From positions 62,001 to 126,000 of the forward strand of contig CBDETN010000028.1 of assembly GCA_965242915.1 (NCBI GenBank): a stretch of DNA of 64,000 bases. Reading direction: 5' to 3'. Position numbers and translations under genes: made by a program. Below are positions 18,147 to 28,043 of the stretch, one piece after another. Under the pieces are notes generated by a model that worked only from the letters and a program-made list of their open reading frames with translations, ran no database searches and was not told the origin of the DNA. The stretch comes from CAJXII01 sp965242915. Lineage in GTDB: Bacteria; Campylobacterota; Campylobacteria; Campylobacterales; Arcobacteraceae. Position 1 is the first letter of the stretch. Every line of letters begins with the position of its first letter.

Positions 18147-18377
18147 AGTTCTCTTGATATTGTAGATTTAGATACTTCAATTAGTTCTGCTATTTTTGTG
18201 ATTGTATAGTTCTCGTTTTTATAAGCAAATATTTGATACCTTAAACCTAAGGTTAATTGTTTATACTTTTTCATTTAATGCTCCATTTATCCTGTAAGAT
18301 ATGTAGCTTAAATTGTATATCAATTAGCCTTACTATCTTATATTTCTAAATGTTGCACTTTAAGTGTGAATGTTCAT
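18147..18377 (-). pseudogene. IS30-family transposase fragment
   Basis: From ATG at 18274 leftwards the minus strand reads MKKYKQLTLGLRYQIFAYKN, then ITKIAELIEVSKSTISRE, the N-terminal HTH of IS30 transposases. It is cut after about 42 codons by the end of the IS3-type element at 18146. The rest up to 18377 includes the IS30 leader with tgttgcactttaagtgtgaa, resembling an IS30 end. Confidence 0.75.
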
Positions 18378-18995
18378 AGTAAATCTTTTTTTATAGTTGT
18401 TTTCATAATAAGAGTATTTTTAGATGCATTGGCTCTTAAGAATGCCCCATCAACTCCTATTAAATTACCAGTGATTAAATTTATATTTTTTAGTAAAATT
18501 GAGAACTCTTTAAATATGGTTTGTAAAGCTTTAGGATTATCCTTACGAAAGTTTGCTATAGTTTTATAACTTGGTGTTAGTCCTTGAGTTAACCACATCA
18601 ATTCAATATTTCTTTTTATTTCAGTTTCTAACTTTCTACTACTTCTTATTTTATTGAGGTATCCATATATGTATATTTTTAAAAGTAACTTTGGATGGAA
18701 TGCTGGTTGACCATCTGTAATTAAACTTTTTTTGGTTTTTATATTTAATTGTGAAATATTTAGTATTTCTACATAAGCATCTATTGCTCTAGCTATATTA
18801 TCTTTATCTACTAATTCATCTAATGATGGTGGAAAAATAAGTTGTTGATTTCTATCTAATCCTTGTTTGTATATACCCATATAATTGCCTTTATATAGTA
18901 TATATTATACCTTTTTAATGGTTTTAAGATGGTTAATTTTAGTTGATTTAGTGTAGAATATTTTTATAACTTGGGATTGAGTTCTTTCACAGTCT
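18378..18995 (-). pseudogene. IS1182-like copy F, 5-prime fragment of transposase
   Basis: The first 168 codons (18880 down to about 18378) are the same as in copy E, including VDGAFLRANASKN. The IS end TTCACAGTCT is at 18995. The 3-prime part is replaced by the IS30 fragment. From about 18875 rightwards the sequence is part of the large duplication. Confidence 0.85.
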
Positions 18996-19119
18996 CAGAG
19001 GATAGGAACAAGATACCCAATGGCTTTTTAAGTAATTCTAGTTTATACTTTTAATTGAAGTTATAAACTAATAAAAACTTTTATTAAGGGTATCATGTCC
19101 CTCACTTCAAGCGTTATAT
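18996..19119 (+). other. attC right part (duplicate of 4446-4569)
   Basis: Identical by eye to the site ahead of the first lipoprotein cassette, with right core GTTATAT at 19113-19119. Its left part is not present next to it because IS1182 copy F is truncated. Confidence 0.75.
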
Positions 19120-19174
19120 TCAAGAAATCAAATTAAACTGAAATTTTGAATATTAATTAAAAAAAGGGAAAATT

Positions 19175-20236
19175 ATGTTTTTAACTAAAAAAACAATGTT
19201 AAGTTTAGTATTTATATCAATACTAATTTCAGGATGTAGTAGTAGCAATAATAGTAATTCTAATAATGATACTGTTATTGTAAAAGAATTTATCTCTTTA
19301 GATCAAAGAGCAAATTATGAAAATGGCTATGTAGTTATTGATGAGAATACAACTGCTCTCTCTTATTCTGGCGTACTTCTACATAAAGAAAGTGATGCTA
19401 CGGAATATGATTCATATGAAGGTTTAGGTATGTTTACAGAAAATAAAAATTTTCCTACAATTATTATGTCTTCAGAAGATAGAGAAATGCCTGACTTTCG
19501 AAATATGGAAGTTAATATTCCTAATTATACTGATGGATATGTTTGTTCTGATATTACATATCAAGATAAAAATTCTACTGTAATAGAAGATAGTCAAGTG
19601 TTTATAGCTGTTGCCCATGGTTGTATAGGAAAAGGAATCAATGAAGGTAGTGTAAAAGATATAAATTTAACATTAACACTGTCAATGTTTGTCGGAGGTA
19701 CAAGTCGTATCGATATTATAGATGATAAAGCATATCTAAATACAGAGCATAAAATAGATGACAACTTTTTTCTCTCAGGAGGATTAGGGACAAGAGCTTA
19801 CAATCAAATCTTTGATTTAATAAAAAATAATCCTGAAGTAACAACTATTGTTGAAAAACAAGTTTCAGGTTCAATCCATGATGATATTAATATGCAAACA
19901 GGAAGATTAATAAGAAACGCTGGTTTATTTACACATGTAGAAAGTGACAGTGATATTGCTTCAGGTGGTGTTGACCTTTTTTGTTCAGGAAAGCAAAGAA
20001 CTATGGAAGATGGTGCAAAACTTGGTGTACATTCTTGGTCTGGTAATGGAGTAGAGGCAGGAGAGCTTTCTGTTAATGATCCGTTACATGATGATCAAAT
20101 AGCATATTTTACTGAAATGTTAGGTAGCCCAATAGGTGAAGAATTTTATTTCTTTACAATTAATAGTGCTATTGCAAATGATATTCATTATATGACTACT
20201 GATGAGATAGAAGAATATAAGATATTAACCAACTAA
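19175..20236 (+). CDS. Lipoprotein with ClpP/COG3904-like domain (cassette, copy 2)
   Basis: The protein is identical to the one at 4625-5686: lipobox LISGC with Cys21, and a ClpP-like segment with DIASGGVDLF and GAKLGVHSW. Identity of flanks as well as gene shows it arose by duplication of the region and not by independent cassette capture. The identity leaves open whether both copies are expressed. It is preceded by AAAGGGAAA and 55 bases from the attC core. Confidence 0.65.
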   Translation: MFLTKKTMLSLVFISILISGCSSSNNSNSNNDTVIVKEFISLDQRANYENGYVVIDENTTALSYSGVLLHKESDATEYDSYEGLGMFTENKNFPTIIMSSEDREMPDFRNMEVNIPNYTDGYVCSDITYQDKNSTVIEDSQVFIAVAHGCIGKGINEGSVKDINLTLTLSMFVGGTSRIDIIDDKAYLNTEHKIDDNFFLSGGLGTRAYNQIFDLIKNNPEVTTIVEKQVSGSIHDDINMQTGRLIRNAGLFTHVESDSDIASGGVDLFCSGKQRTMEDGAKLGVHSWSGNGVEAGELSVNDPLHDDQIAYFTEMLGSPIGEEFYFFTINSAIANDIHYMTTDEIEEYKILTN

Positions 20237-20247
20237 AATAAATATGT

Positions 20248-20263
20248 ATATAACAAATCATAC
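20248..20263 (+). other. attC left core, split by IS
   Basis: ATATAAC at 20248-20254 followed by aaatcatac; an IS1182 end starts at 20264. The right part of a site lies at 23889-24011, after copy B-prime. Confidence 0.65.
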
Positions 20264-20342
20264 AGACTGTGAATTTAGCCCCAAATAAACTATTTTCACA
20301 GCTAAAATTCAAGCTAAATCTTCAAATATTTTAATTTTTTAC

Positions 20343-20615
20343 TCAAAATCTGAAAATAAAAAATATTTGTAAAAAATAGACTAAATAAAGCCCAAACAAC
20401 AAGATATATTCTTCTATATCTTGTCTTATCTGGGTTAAATCTTTATTTTTAATGGCTGAACACAGTTTTTTGAATAAAGCTATCCCTATAAGGTTTAATA
20501 GTCTTCTAAAATTGTATGTAAACATGATGAGTGCATTTTCACCAAGCACTTTTTCTTTAGAACGGACTAGAAAGTGATCCCAACCTAATGTTCTTTTTAT
20601 AGTACCAAATGGATG
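20343..20615 (-). pseudogene. IS1182-like transposase B-prime, 3-prime part
   Basis: The last codons (ENALIMFTYNFRRLLNLIGIALF) are preserved. The gene is cut at 20615 by copy C-prime. It is the exact duplicate of 5793-6065. Confidence 0.75.
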
Positions 20616-20730
20616 AGACTGTGAAAGAACTCAATCCCAAGTTATAAAAATATTCTACACTAAATCAACTAAAATTAACCATCTTAAAACCATTAAAAAG
20701 GTATAATATATACTATATAAAGGCAATTAT

Positions 20731-22364
20731 ATGGGTATATACAAACAAGGATTAGATAGAAATCAACAACTTATTTTTCCACCATCATTAGATGAATTAG
20801 TAGATAAAGATAATATAGCTAGAGCAATAGATGCTTATGTAGAAATACTAAATATTTCACAATTAAATATAAAAACCAAAAAAAGTTTAATTACAGATGG
20901 TCAACCAGCATTCCATCCAAAGTTACTTTTAAAAATATACATATATGGATACCTCAATAAAATAAGAAGTAGTAGAAAGTTAGAAACTGAAATAAAAAGA
21001 AATATTGAATTGATGTGGTTAACTCAAGGACTAACACCAAGTTATAAAACTATAGCAAACTTTCGTAAGGATAATCCTAAAGCTTTACAAACCATATTTA
21101 AAGAGTTCTCAATTTTACTAAAAAATATAAATTTAATCACTGGTAATTTAATAGGAGTTGATGGGGCATTCTTAAGAGCCAATGCATCTAAAAATACTCT
21201 TATTATGAAAACAACTATAAAAAAAGATTTACTAAAAATAGATGAAGATATTAAAAACTATATGACTATATTAGACACTCTTGATAAAGAAGATAAACAA
21301 AGTGATAATCTTCAAATATCCACTTATGATATTGAAAAATTAGAAGAGAAAAAGAAGCAACTTCAAAAAGATATAGACCTACTAGATAGCTTAGGGAAAA
21401 ATCAATATAATAAAACAGATAAAGATGCAAATGTTATGAGCAAACCAGCACATAACCTTATGGCGTATAATTCACAGATTGCAGTAGATGATAAATATAA
21501 ATTTATAGTTGCAACAGATATATCAACTAAAGGTAGTGACTTAGACCAACTTCATAATATGGCTGTAAAATCTAAAGAGATAGTAGATAATAAAGATATG
21601 ATAGTAACGGCTGACAAAGGCTACTATAGTTCAGTAGAAATTAAAAAATGTGCAGATGATAATATTAATGTAATAGTACCAGAAAGAAATACAGGGCAAG
21701 TACAAAAGAATAGAGATAAGTTTAGTAAAAATATGTTTATCTTTAATCATAAAACCAATAGCTATACTTGCCCAAATCAAATAACAATACCAAAATCTAT
21801 AACAACTTTAAAAAGAGATAATAGATTACTATATGTATATAGAGTATCTCAAACTATTTGTAAAATTTGCCCTATGCAAGATAGATGTTTAGGAGATAAA
21901 ACTAAATATAAACAACTATTCCGTTGGGAGTATGAAGAGATAGTTGAAGAACATCATAAAAAAATGCAAACTAAAAAAGCAAAAGATATAGTTAAAAAAA
22001 GAGGCTCAAAAGTAGCGAATAGCGGTTGCGCAGCAAACTTTCTTTAGTAATAGTTGAACACCCATTTGGAACAATAAAAAGAACATTGGGTTGGGATCAC
22101 TTTTTAGTTCGTAGCAAAAAAAAAGTACTCGGTGAAAATGCACTCATCATGTTTACATACAATTTTAGAAGACTTTTAAACCTTATAGGGATAGCTTTGT
22201 TTAAAAAACTGTGTTTAGCCATTAAAAACAAAGATTTAACCCAAATAAGGGAAGAGATAGCGGAATATATCTTGGTGTTTGGGGTTTATTTGGCTTATTT
22301 TTTAGTAAATATTTTTTATTTTCAGAATTATAGAAAAAATATTATATTTTTGAAAAATAACTAA
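20731..22364 (+). pseudogene. IS1182-family transposase broken by 41-bp insert (copy C-prime)
   Basis: The frame from 20731 runs 438 codons and ends within the insert as KVANSGCAANFL. The part with the catalytic Glu (VEHPFGTIKRTLGWDHF) follows from 22026 in another frame. It is the same lesion as in copies E and G, so the insert entered one ancestor that then multiplied. Confidence 0.82.
22009..22049 (+). repeat. 41-bp miniature element (copy in IS C-prime)
   Basis: The insert lies between the codons for GS and IVEH: it begins AAAGTAGCGAATAGCG and ends AACTTTCTTTAGTA. Confidence 0.8.
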
Positions 22365-22425
22365 TTTAATTGACTGTAAAATTAGTTTATTTGGGACTAA
22401 ATTCACAGTCTGGATGTTCAACTAT

Positions 22426-22466
22426 TACTAAAGAAAGTTTGCTGCGCAACCGCTATTCGCTACTTT
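22426..22466 (-). repeat. 41-bp miniature element (copy in IS B-prime)
   Basis: Same sequence and same gene position as in copies E, C-prime and G, ten bases from the copy C-prime insertion point. Confidence 0.8.
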
Positions 22467-23478
22467 TGAGCCTCTTTTTTTAACTATATCTTTTGCTTTT
22501 TGAGTATTCATTTTAACAGTATAGTCATCTATGATACTTTCATGCTCCCATCTATACATTTGTTTATAGTTTGTTTTATCTGATAAGCAAGATGATTTTA
22601 AAGGGCAAGATTTACATATAATACTAGATAATCTATATACATCTAACATTCTATTGTTTCTTTGATATTGAGTTTTACTATTTGCTAATATCTGATTGTT
22701 TGGGCAGATGTAACAATCATTGTCATGATTATAAGTAAATTGATTTTTTGAGAACTTTGCATTTTTGATTTTCTTTTTGGTCGCTGTATTTCGTAAAGGT
22801 ACTATTGTTTCAATATTATCATCTACGCACTTTTTAATCTCAACGGAACTGTAGTAACCTTTATCAGCAGTTACTATCATATATGGATTATCAATAATCT
22901 CTTTAGCTTTAATAGCCATATTATGTAATTGATCTAAATCATGCCCATTTGTTGATATATCTGTTGCTACTATAAATTTAAAAGTATCATCAACTGCTAT
23001 TTGTGAATTATAAGCCATAAGATTATGTGCTGGTTTGCTCATTACATTTGCATCTTTATCTGTTTTATTATGTTGATTTTTACCTAAGCTATCAAGCAAA
23101 TCTAAATCTTTATGAAGTTGCTCTTTTTTATCTTTTAATTTAATAATATCATCAGAAGATATATTTAATTTAGCATCATCTATATCTTCCTTATCAAGAG
23201 TATCCAAAAGCTTCATATAACTTTTTATCTCTTTATCAATTTTATATAAATCATTTTTTACTGTCTTTTTCATAATCAAAGTATTCTTAGAAGCATTGGC
23301 TCTTAAGAATGCTCCATCTATACCTACTAGTTCACCTGTGATTAAATTTATATCTTTTAAAAGAAGTGAGAACTCTTTGAATATAGTTTGTAGTGCTATT
23401 GGATTGTCCTTACGAAAATTTGAAATAGTCTTATAACTTGGTGTTAAACCTTGTGTTAGCCACATAAGTTCTATATTT

Positions 23479-23502
23479 GTCCTCGTACCTGCGAGATTTC
23501 AT
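23479..23502 (-). repeat. 24-bp insert with short hairpin in IS B-prime
   Basis: Relative to copies A, H and I, 24 bases (gtcctcgtacctgcgagatt then tcat) are inserted in the transposase gene. CTCG and CGAG can pair around TACCTG. The length keeps the frame but brings a TGA. Confidence 0.6.
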
Positions 23503-23888
23503 CTTTTTATCTCAGTTTCTAACTTTCTGCTACTTCTTATTTTATTTAGGTATCCGTAGATATATATTTTTAATAGTAGTTTGGGATGGAATGCTGGTTG
23601 ACCATCAGTTATTAAACTTTTTTTGGTTTTTATCGTTAAATCAGATATATTTAATATTTCTACATATTCATCAATTGCTCTTGCCATATTATTTTCATCT
23701 ACTAACTCATCTAATGATGGTGGAAATATTAGTTGTTGATTTCTATCTAATCCTTGTTTATATATATACCCATAAATTACCTTTATATGGTATATATTAT
23801 ACCTTTTTAGTGGTTTTAGGATGGTTAATTTTAGTGATTTTATTGTAGAATATTTTATATAAATTGAGATTGAGTTCTTTCACAGTCT

Positions 23889-24011
23889 CCTAGGAGGAGT
23901 AACAAGTGTACTGTCGGTAGTTTCGAGCTTTTAAGTGTCGCATAAAGAAACTTGAAAGTTCTAATTATTAAGCCGTGATATCCACATCGTTCCTCACCTT
24001 AGGCGTTATCT
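23889..24011 (+). other. attC right part
   Basis: The left arm is taggaggagtaacaagtg and the centre tttcgagcttttaagtgtcg. The right arm is catcgttcctcaccttaggc, and the right core GTTATCT lies at 24005-24011. Confidence 0.8.
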
Positions 24012-24065
24012 GATGTAGTAAATAATAAATTCTACTTAAATACTTATATAAAAGGAAATAATATA

Positions 24066-24716
24066 ATGATTAACGATAAATCAGTAAAAGAAAAGTATTT
24101 ATTTATAATGAAAGAGTTAAGAAATAAAATCATATCATCTGAAACATTAACAAAAGAAAATAATCAAATTATGATTGAATCAACATCATTGCAACTTAGA
24201 ATGATATTAGAATTAATATCATATTTATTTGTTATAGTAAATCAAGATAAATTTAATAGTAAACAAAAAGGTGATTGGAGTCCAACTAAATTAATTGAGA
24301 ATTTACAAGATAAAGTTTCTATTTTTTATCCAACACCTTGTTATCTTATTGAAGATGAAACTGGTGAACCTACTGTTATGCCAAGAGGTTTTAGTCATGC
24401 TTTAAATATATCTGAATTAAAAGAAGCTTATAAAAATTACAACAATGCTCTTCATGCCTTTCATCCATTTAAACCTAAAAAACTAAGTAATGATGAATTA
24501 CGAATACTTAATCAAAATACAATACAACAAGTTAAAGAATTGTTGGGTAATCATATTATAACAATAAAAGGAACTAATAATTTATATAGTTTTTTACATA
24601 CAGAAATTGATTTTAATACAAATGATATATTAAAACCTATATATATGAAACAATATAATGTTCAAATAACTGATGAAAAAGTATTATTAAGAATATTTAA
24701 TCATCAGTTACAATAA
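24066..24716 (+). CDS. Protein of unknown function, first gene of R-M cassette
   Basis: The protein has 216 residues. I do not recognise a family. It is predicted mostly helical: a Lys/Glu-rich N-terminal helix, a hydrophobic helix MILELISYLFVIVNQ (too polar around it for a clear membrane anchor), and a segment SELKEAYKNYNNALHAFHPF. There is no signal peptide. The start follows AAAAGGAAA and lies 54 bases after an attC core. No attC separates it from the restriction-modification genes that begin 125 bases downstream, so it either belongs to the same multi-gene cassette or lost its own attC by deletion. Confidence 0.55.
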   Translation: MINDKSVKEKYLFIMKELRNKIISSETLTKENNQIMIESTSLQLRMILELISYLFVIVNQDKFNSKQKGDWSPTKLIENLQDKVSIFYPTPCYLIEDETGEPTVMPRGFSHALNISELKEAYKNYNNALHAFHPFKPKKLSNDELRILNQNTIQQVKELLGNHIITIKGTNNLYSFLHTEIDFNTNDILKPIYMKQYNVQITDEKVLLRIFNHQLQ

Positions 24717-24841
24717 AATATAATTAAATAAGAGATAATAAATAGTTTATCTTATAAAATTTACATATATCTATTTTCAGTATATTTTCATTGAATTTTA
24801 GATAGTATTAAATTAACAAACTAAAATTAAAAGGATTCAAT

Positions 24842-25147
24842 ATGCCAAGAGGTGAAAGAACATCTGATAGATTAAAACAAGAATTAGTTGAAGAATTATG
24901 TACACGCATAGGTTGTATTTTTGATGATACAATATATAATCCAAATAATGGAACTATCACAAAGAAATTATTGCAAGAGGTTTGTAATAATATAGGTTTT
25001 ACAAATTATGCTACATTAAGTAAAACTGAATGTGCAAATAATATATGTATAACTTTAAATTTAGAGTGTGATAATATTGATTTTAATGACGATGATGATA
25101 CAGGTTCAGCTGGATTTATTGAAAAAATATTACAAAAATTACCGTAA
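24842..25147 (+). CDS. Small protein of restriction-modification operon
   Basis: This 101-residue acidic protein begins MPRGERTSDRLKQELVEELC. A helical N-terminus is followed by GTITKKLLQEVCNNIGFTN and a C-terminal DDDDTGSAGFIEKIL. It is not a recognised controller (no HTH signature). It lies 5 bases before the restriction gene, with AAAAGGATTC upstream of its start, so it is probably translated from the same mRNA. It may be a small accessory subunit of the endonuclease; this is inference from context. Confidence 0.55.
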   Translation: MPRGERTSDRLKQELVEELCTRIGCIFDDTIYNPNNGTITKKLLQEVCNNIGFTNYATLSKTECANNICITLNLECDNIDFNDDDDTGSAGFIEKILQKLP

Positions 25148-25152
25148 ATTAA

Positions 25153-25938
25153 ATGAATACTTTAATAACAACTCAATACTTTAAAGAATATAGAAAAGAA
25201 TTGGGTTTTACAAATCAAGGTGATGTAAAAAAGTTTTTTGCAGGGAAAGATATAACACCCACTGTTGATTACAACTATATAGAATTATTAAATACTAGGC
25301 TTATTGAGATAATTATAAAAATAAATTCATTAGTTTCAAAAGATATTAATGTAATTAAAATAGATGAATTTTGTACTGATAATGTAGAATTAGTTTTTAA
25401 TAAATTAAAAGATAATAATATTATACAAAGATTAAATAATCAAGGGAGAAGACCTGAACAAGTATATTTCTCATGGATGAGAGGATATATTATTTCAAAT
25501 TATTTTCTTAAAGCATTGAGTAAAATATTTGAAGTAAGTCTTGAAGATATATCATTAATTGGTGATGATGATTTAGTAAATATAGAATCATTCAAAAGAA
25601 CACCAACAGCAGATTTAGAAATTGCATTAAAAGATGGTAAGAAATTAAGAATTGAAGTGCAGTCTGGATTTGTAGGAGTAAATGATATTAAACAACATAA
25701 AGTTTTAGAAGCAAAAAGAATTTTTGAAACTGATGGTATAGCTTCATTAGCAATTCATTTTGATTTATTTAATGGACAAGTAGCATTCATTAAACTAGAT
25801 GAAATAGAAGATGATAGTGTAAATTGGATTACAAGACAACAAATGGAAGGTCAAACTGTTTTTAATATAGAACAAAATTATTTTACTTGGAAATTGACTG
25901 AAACACCACCTTTGTTAAATGAAATATTTGTAGATTAA
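25153..25938 (+). CDS. Putative type II restriction endonuclease
   Basis: The protein has 261 residues. A PD-(D/E)XK-like core is visible around residues 150-180: PTADLEIALKDGKKLRIEVQSGF, giving Asp then Glu-x-Gln in place of the usual Glu-x-Lys. A helical N-terminal half (KKFFAGKDITPT, GRRPEQVYFSWMRGY) precedes it. It lies directly between a small gene and a cytosine methyltransferase, one base from the latter, so assignment as the cognate endonuclease rests on both the motif and the operon. Recognition sequence cannot be predicted. Confidence 0.7.
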   Translation: MNTLITTQYFKEYRKELGFTNQGDVKKFFAGKDITPTVDYNYIELLNTRLIEIIIKINSLVSKDINVIKIDEFCTDNVELVFNKLKDNNIIQRLNNQGRRPEQVYFSWMRGYIISNYFLKALSKIFEVSLEDISLIGDDDLVNIESFKRTPTADLEIALKDGKKLRIEVQSGFVGVNDIKQHKVLEAKRIFETDGIASLAIHFDLFNGQVAFIKLDEIEDDSVNWITRQQMEGQTVFNIEQNYFTWKLTETPPLLNEIFVD

Positions 25939-25939
25939 A

Positions 25940-27076
25940 ATGATTGATAAGAAATTTAAAGTTTTAGATTTATTTGCAGGAGTTGGTGGACTTAGTTATG
26001 GATTTGCACATGATGACAATTTTGAAATTTTAGCAGGAAATGAACTTTTACCTGATATGGTGAAAGCATACTCATTAAATCATCCAACTGTTAAGATGTA
26101 TAATTGCGATATAAAAGATTTTGGACTTAAAAATCTTACTGAAGATTTACAAATAAAAAAAGGTGACATTGATTTAATTGTTGGTGGTCCACCTTGTCAA
26201 GCATTTTCAACTGTTGGAAAAAGATTAATTGATGACCCAAGAGGTCAACTATTTCAAGAATATTATAGAGTTTTAGAAGAATTAAATCCTAAAGTATTTT
26301 TATTTGAAAATGTTAAAGGACTTTTGTCTATGCAAAAAGGTGAATTGTTAAAAACAATATTATCACTTTTTAGGTCATTAGGCTATAAAGTAAAATATGA
26401 AGTTTTAAATTCAGCAGATTATGGTGTACCTCAAATTAGAGAAAGAGTAATAATAATTGGTACAAAATTAAATCAAGATTTTGAATATCCAAACAAAACT
26501 CATTGTAATTCAAATGATAATAATATTTTTAACCAAGAGTTAAAACCATATTTAACTTTATCAGAAGCTATAAGTGATTTACCTTTCATTAAGAGCAATG
26601 AAGAAAGTTTTAAATATAGCAGTAAATATAATAATGAATTTCAAAAACTAATGAGAATAAAAGAACCTAAAAAGTTAATGGATCATAATGCTCCAAAAAA
26701 TAATGATAAATTAGTAAAGCTTATGGAATGTTTACCTGATGGAGGAACACCACAAGATATACCAGAAGAATTACGCCCAAAAAGTGGATTTAAAAATACA
26801 TATTGTAGATTATGGTGGGAAAGACCAACACCAACAATTACACGAAATTTAAGCACTCCATCATCTTCAAGATGTATACATCCAAAAGCACCACGACCGT
26901 TAACAACTAGAGAGGGTGCAAGAATACAATGTTTTCCAGATAACTATATTTTTTATGGTTCAAGAAGTTCAAAAAACTTACAAATAGGTAATGCTGTACC
27001 TACTTTTTTATCAATAGCCTTGAAAGATTCAATTAAACAGCACTTAGAAACAGATAACAATTCGTTCAGACTGTGA
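25940..27076 (+). CDS. DNA cytosine-C5 methyltransferase (R-M cassette)
   Basis: The ORF has 378 residues and all C5 motifs. Motif I is LDLFAGVGGLSYGF, motif IV GGPPCQAFSTVGKR (catalytic Cys) and motif VI FLFENVKGL. Motif VIII is QIRERVIIIG, the target region around TPTITRNLSTPSSSR precedes motif IX/X, and the end is LQIGNAVPTFL. It should protect host DNA from the adjacent endonuclease. The last codons read GATAACAATTCG and then AGACTGTGA: the frame crosses the attC left core and ends on a TGA supplied by the IS1182 end at 27068. The native C-terminus was therefore slightly altered, beyond the conserved domain, and activity is probably kept. Confidence 0.9.
   Translation: MIDKKFKVLDLFAGVGGLSYGFAHDDNFEILAGNELLPDMVKAYSLNHPTVKMYNCDIKDFGLKNLTEDLQIKKGDIDLIVGGPPCQAFSTVGKRLIDDPRGQLFQEYYRVLEELNPKVFLFENVKGLLSMQKGELLKTILSLFRSLGYKVKYEVLNSADYGVPQIRERVIIIGTKLNQDFEYPNKTHCNSNDNNIFNQELKPYLTLSEAISDLPFIKSNEESFKYSSKYNNEFQKLMRIKEPKKLMDHNAPKNNDKLVKLMECLPDGGTPQDIPEELRPKSGFKNTYCRLWWERPTPTITRNLSTPSSSRCIHPKAPRPLTTREGARIQCFPDNYIFYGSRSSKNLQIGNAVPTFLSIALKDSIKQHLETDNNSFRL
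27052..27067 (+). other. attC left core, split by IS
   Basis: AGATAAC at 27052-27058 lies inside the methyltransferase reading frame. IS1182 copy G begins at 27068. Confidence 0.65.
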
Positions 27077-28043
27077 ATTTAGTCCCAAATAAACTAATTT
27101 TACAGTCAATTAAATTAGTTATTTTTCAAAAATATAATATTTTTTCTATAATTCTGAAAATAAAAAATATTTACTAAAAAATAAGCCAAATAAACCCCAA
27201 ACACCAAGATATATTCCGCTATCTCTTCCCTTATTTGGGTTAAATCTTTGTTTTTAATGGCTAAACACAGTTTTTTAAACAAAGCTATCCCTATAAGGTT
27301 TAAAAGTCTTCTAAAATTGTATGTAAACATGATGAGTGCATTTTCACCGAGTACTTTTTTTTTGCTACGAACTAAAAAGTGATCCCAACCCAATGTTCTT
27401 TTTATTGTTCCAAATGGGTGTTCAACTATTACTAAAGAAAGTTTGCTGCGCAACCGCTATTCGCTACTTTTGAGCCTCTTTTTTTAACTATATCTTTTGC
27501 TTTTTTAGTTTGCATTTTTTTATGATGTTCTTCAACTATCTCTTCATACTCCCAACGGAATAGTTGTTTATATTTAGTTTTATCTCCTAAACATCTATCT
27601 TGCATAGGGCAAATTTTACAAATAGTTTGAGATACTCTATATACATATAGTAATCTATTATCTCTTTTTAAAGTTGTTATAGATTTTGGTATTGTTATTT
27701 GATTTGGGCAAGTATAGCTATTGGTTTTATGATTAAAGATAAACATATTTTTACTAAACTTATCTCTATTCTTTTGTACTTGCCCTGTATTTCTTTCTGG
27801 TACTATTACATTAATATTATCATCTGCACATTTTTTAATTTCTACTGAACTATAGTAGCCTTTGTCAGCCGTTACTATCATATCTTTATTATCTACTATC
27901 TCTTTAGATTTTACAGCCATATTATGAAGTTGGTCTAAGTCACTACCTTTAGTTGATATATCTGTTGCAACTATAAATTTATATTTATCATCTACTGCAA
28001 TCTGTGAATTATACGCCATAAGGTTATGTGCTGGTTTGCTCAT
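27068..28043 (-). pseudogene. IS1182-like copy G, 3-prime part of transposase
   Basis: The IS end is AGACTGTGAA at 27068. The transposase is readable from SKPAHNLMAYNSQIAVDD at about 28040 to the C-terminus, with the 41-bp insert at 27430-27470 breaking the frame. The 5-prime half is replaced by an IS21 end at 28044. Confidence 0.82.
27430..27470 (-). repeat. 41-bp miniature element (copy in IS G)
   Basis: Same sequence and gene position as in copies E and C-prime. Confidence 0.8.

Larger units (their letters stand above)
20616..22411 (+). mobile_element. IS1182-like copy C-prime (complete, 5-bp target duplication)
   Basis: It runs from AGACTGTGAAAGAAC at 20616 to TTCACAGTCT at 22411, with GGATG duplicated on both sides. 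This is the one insertion in the window where a target duplication is clear for this IS type. It carries the 41-bp insert in its transposase. Confidence 0.88.
22412..23773 (-). pseudogene. IS1182-family transposase B-prime, 5-prime part with several lesions
   Basis: The gene continues here after copy C-prime. It carries a 41-bp insert at 22426-22466 and a 24-bp insert with a stop codon at 23479-23502. There is also a 2-bp gain in the AT run after the start (ATG at 23773), which shifts the frame. Motifs such as GIDGAFLRANASKN and VTADKGYYSSVEI are still readable. Confidence 0.82.
20264..23888 (-). mobile_element. IS1182-like copy B-prime, split by copy C-prime
   Basis: The outer ends are AGACTGTGAA at 20264 and TTCACAGTCT at 23888. 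A second IS1182-like element in opposite orientation occupies 20616-22411 and is flanked by GGATG at 20611-20615 and 22412-22416. Removing it restores one element lying in attC between left core (20248) and right arm (23889). Confidence 0.85.

Noticed and set aside
23477..23848. Plus-strand ORF of 123 residues over the IS1182 5-prime end, also at 33973 and 36396
   Set aside because: It is the complement of the transposase start and leader and recurs with each IS copy.
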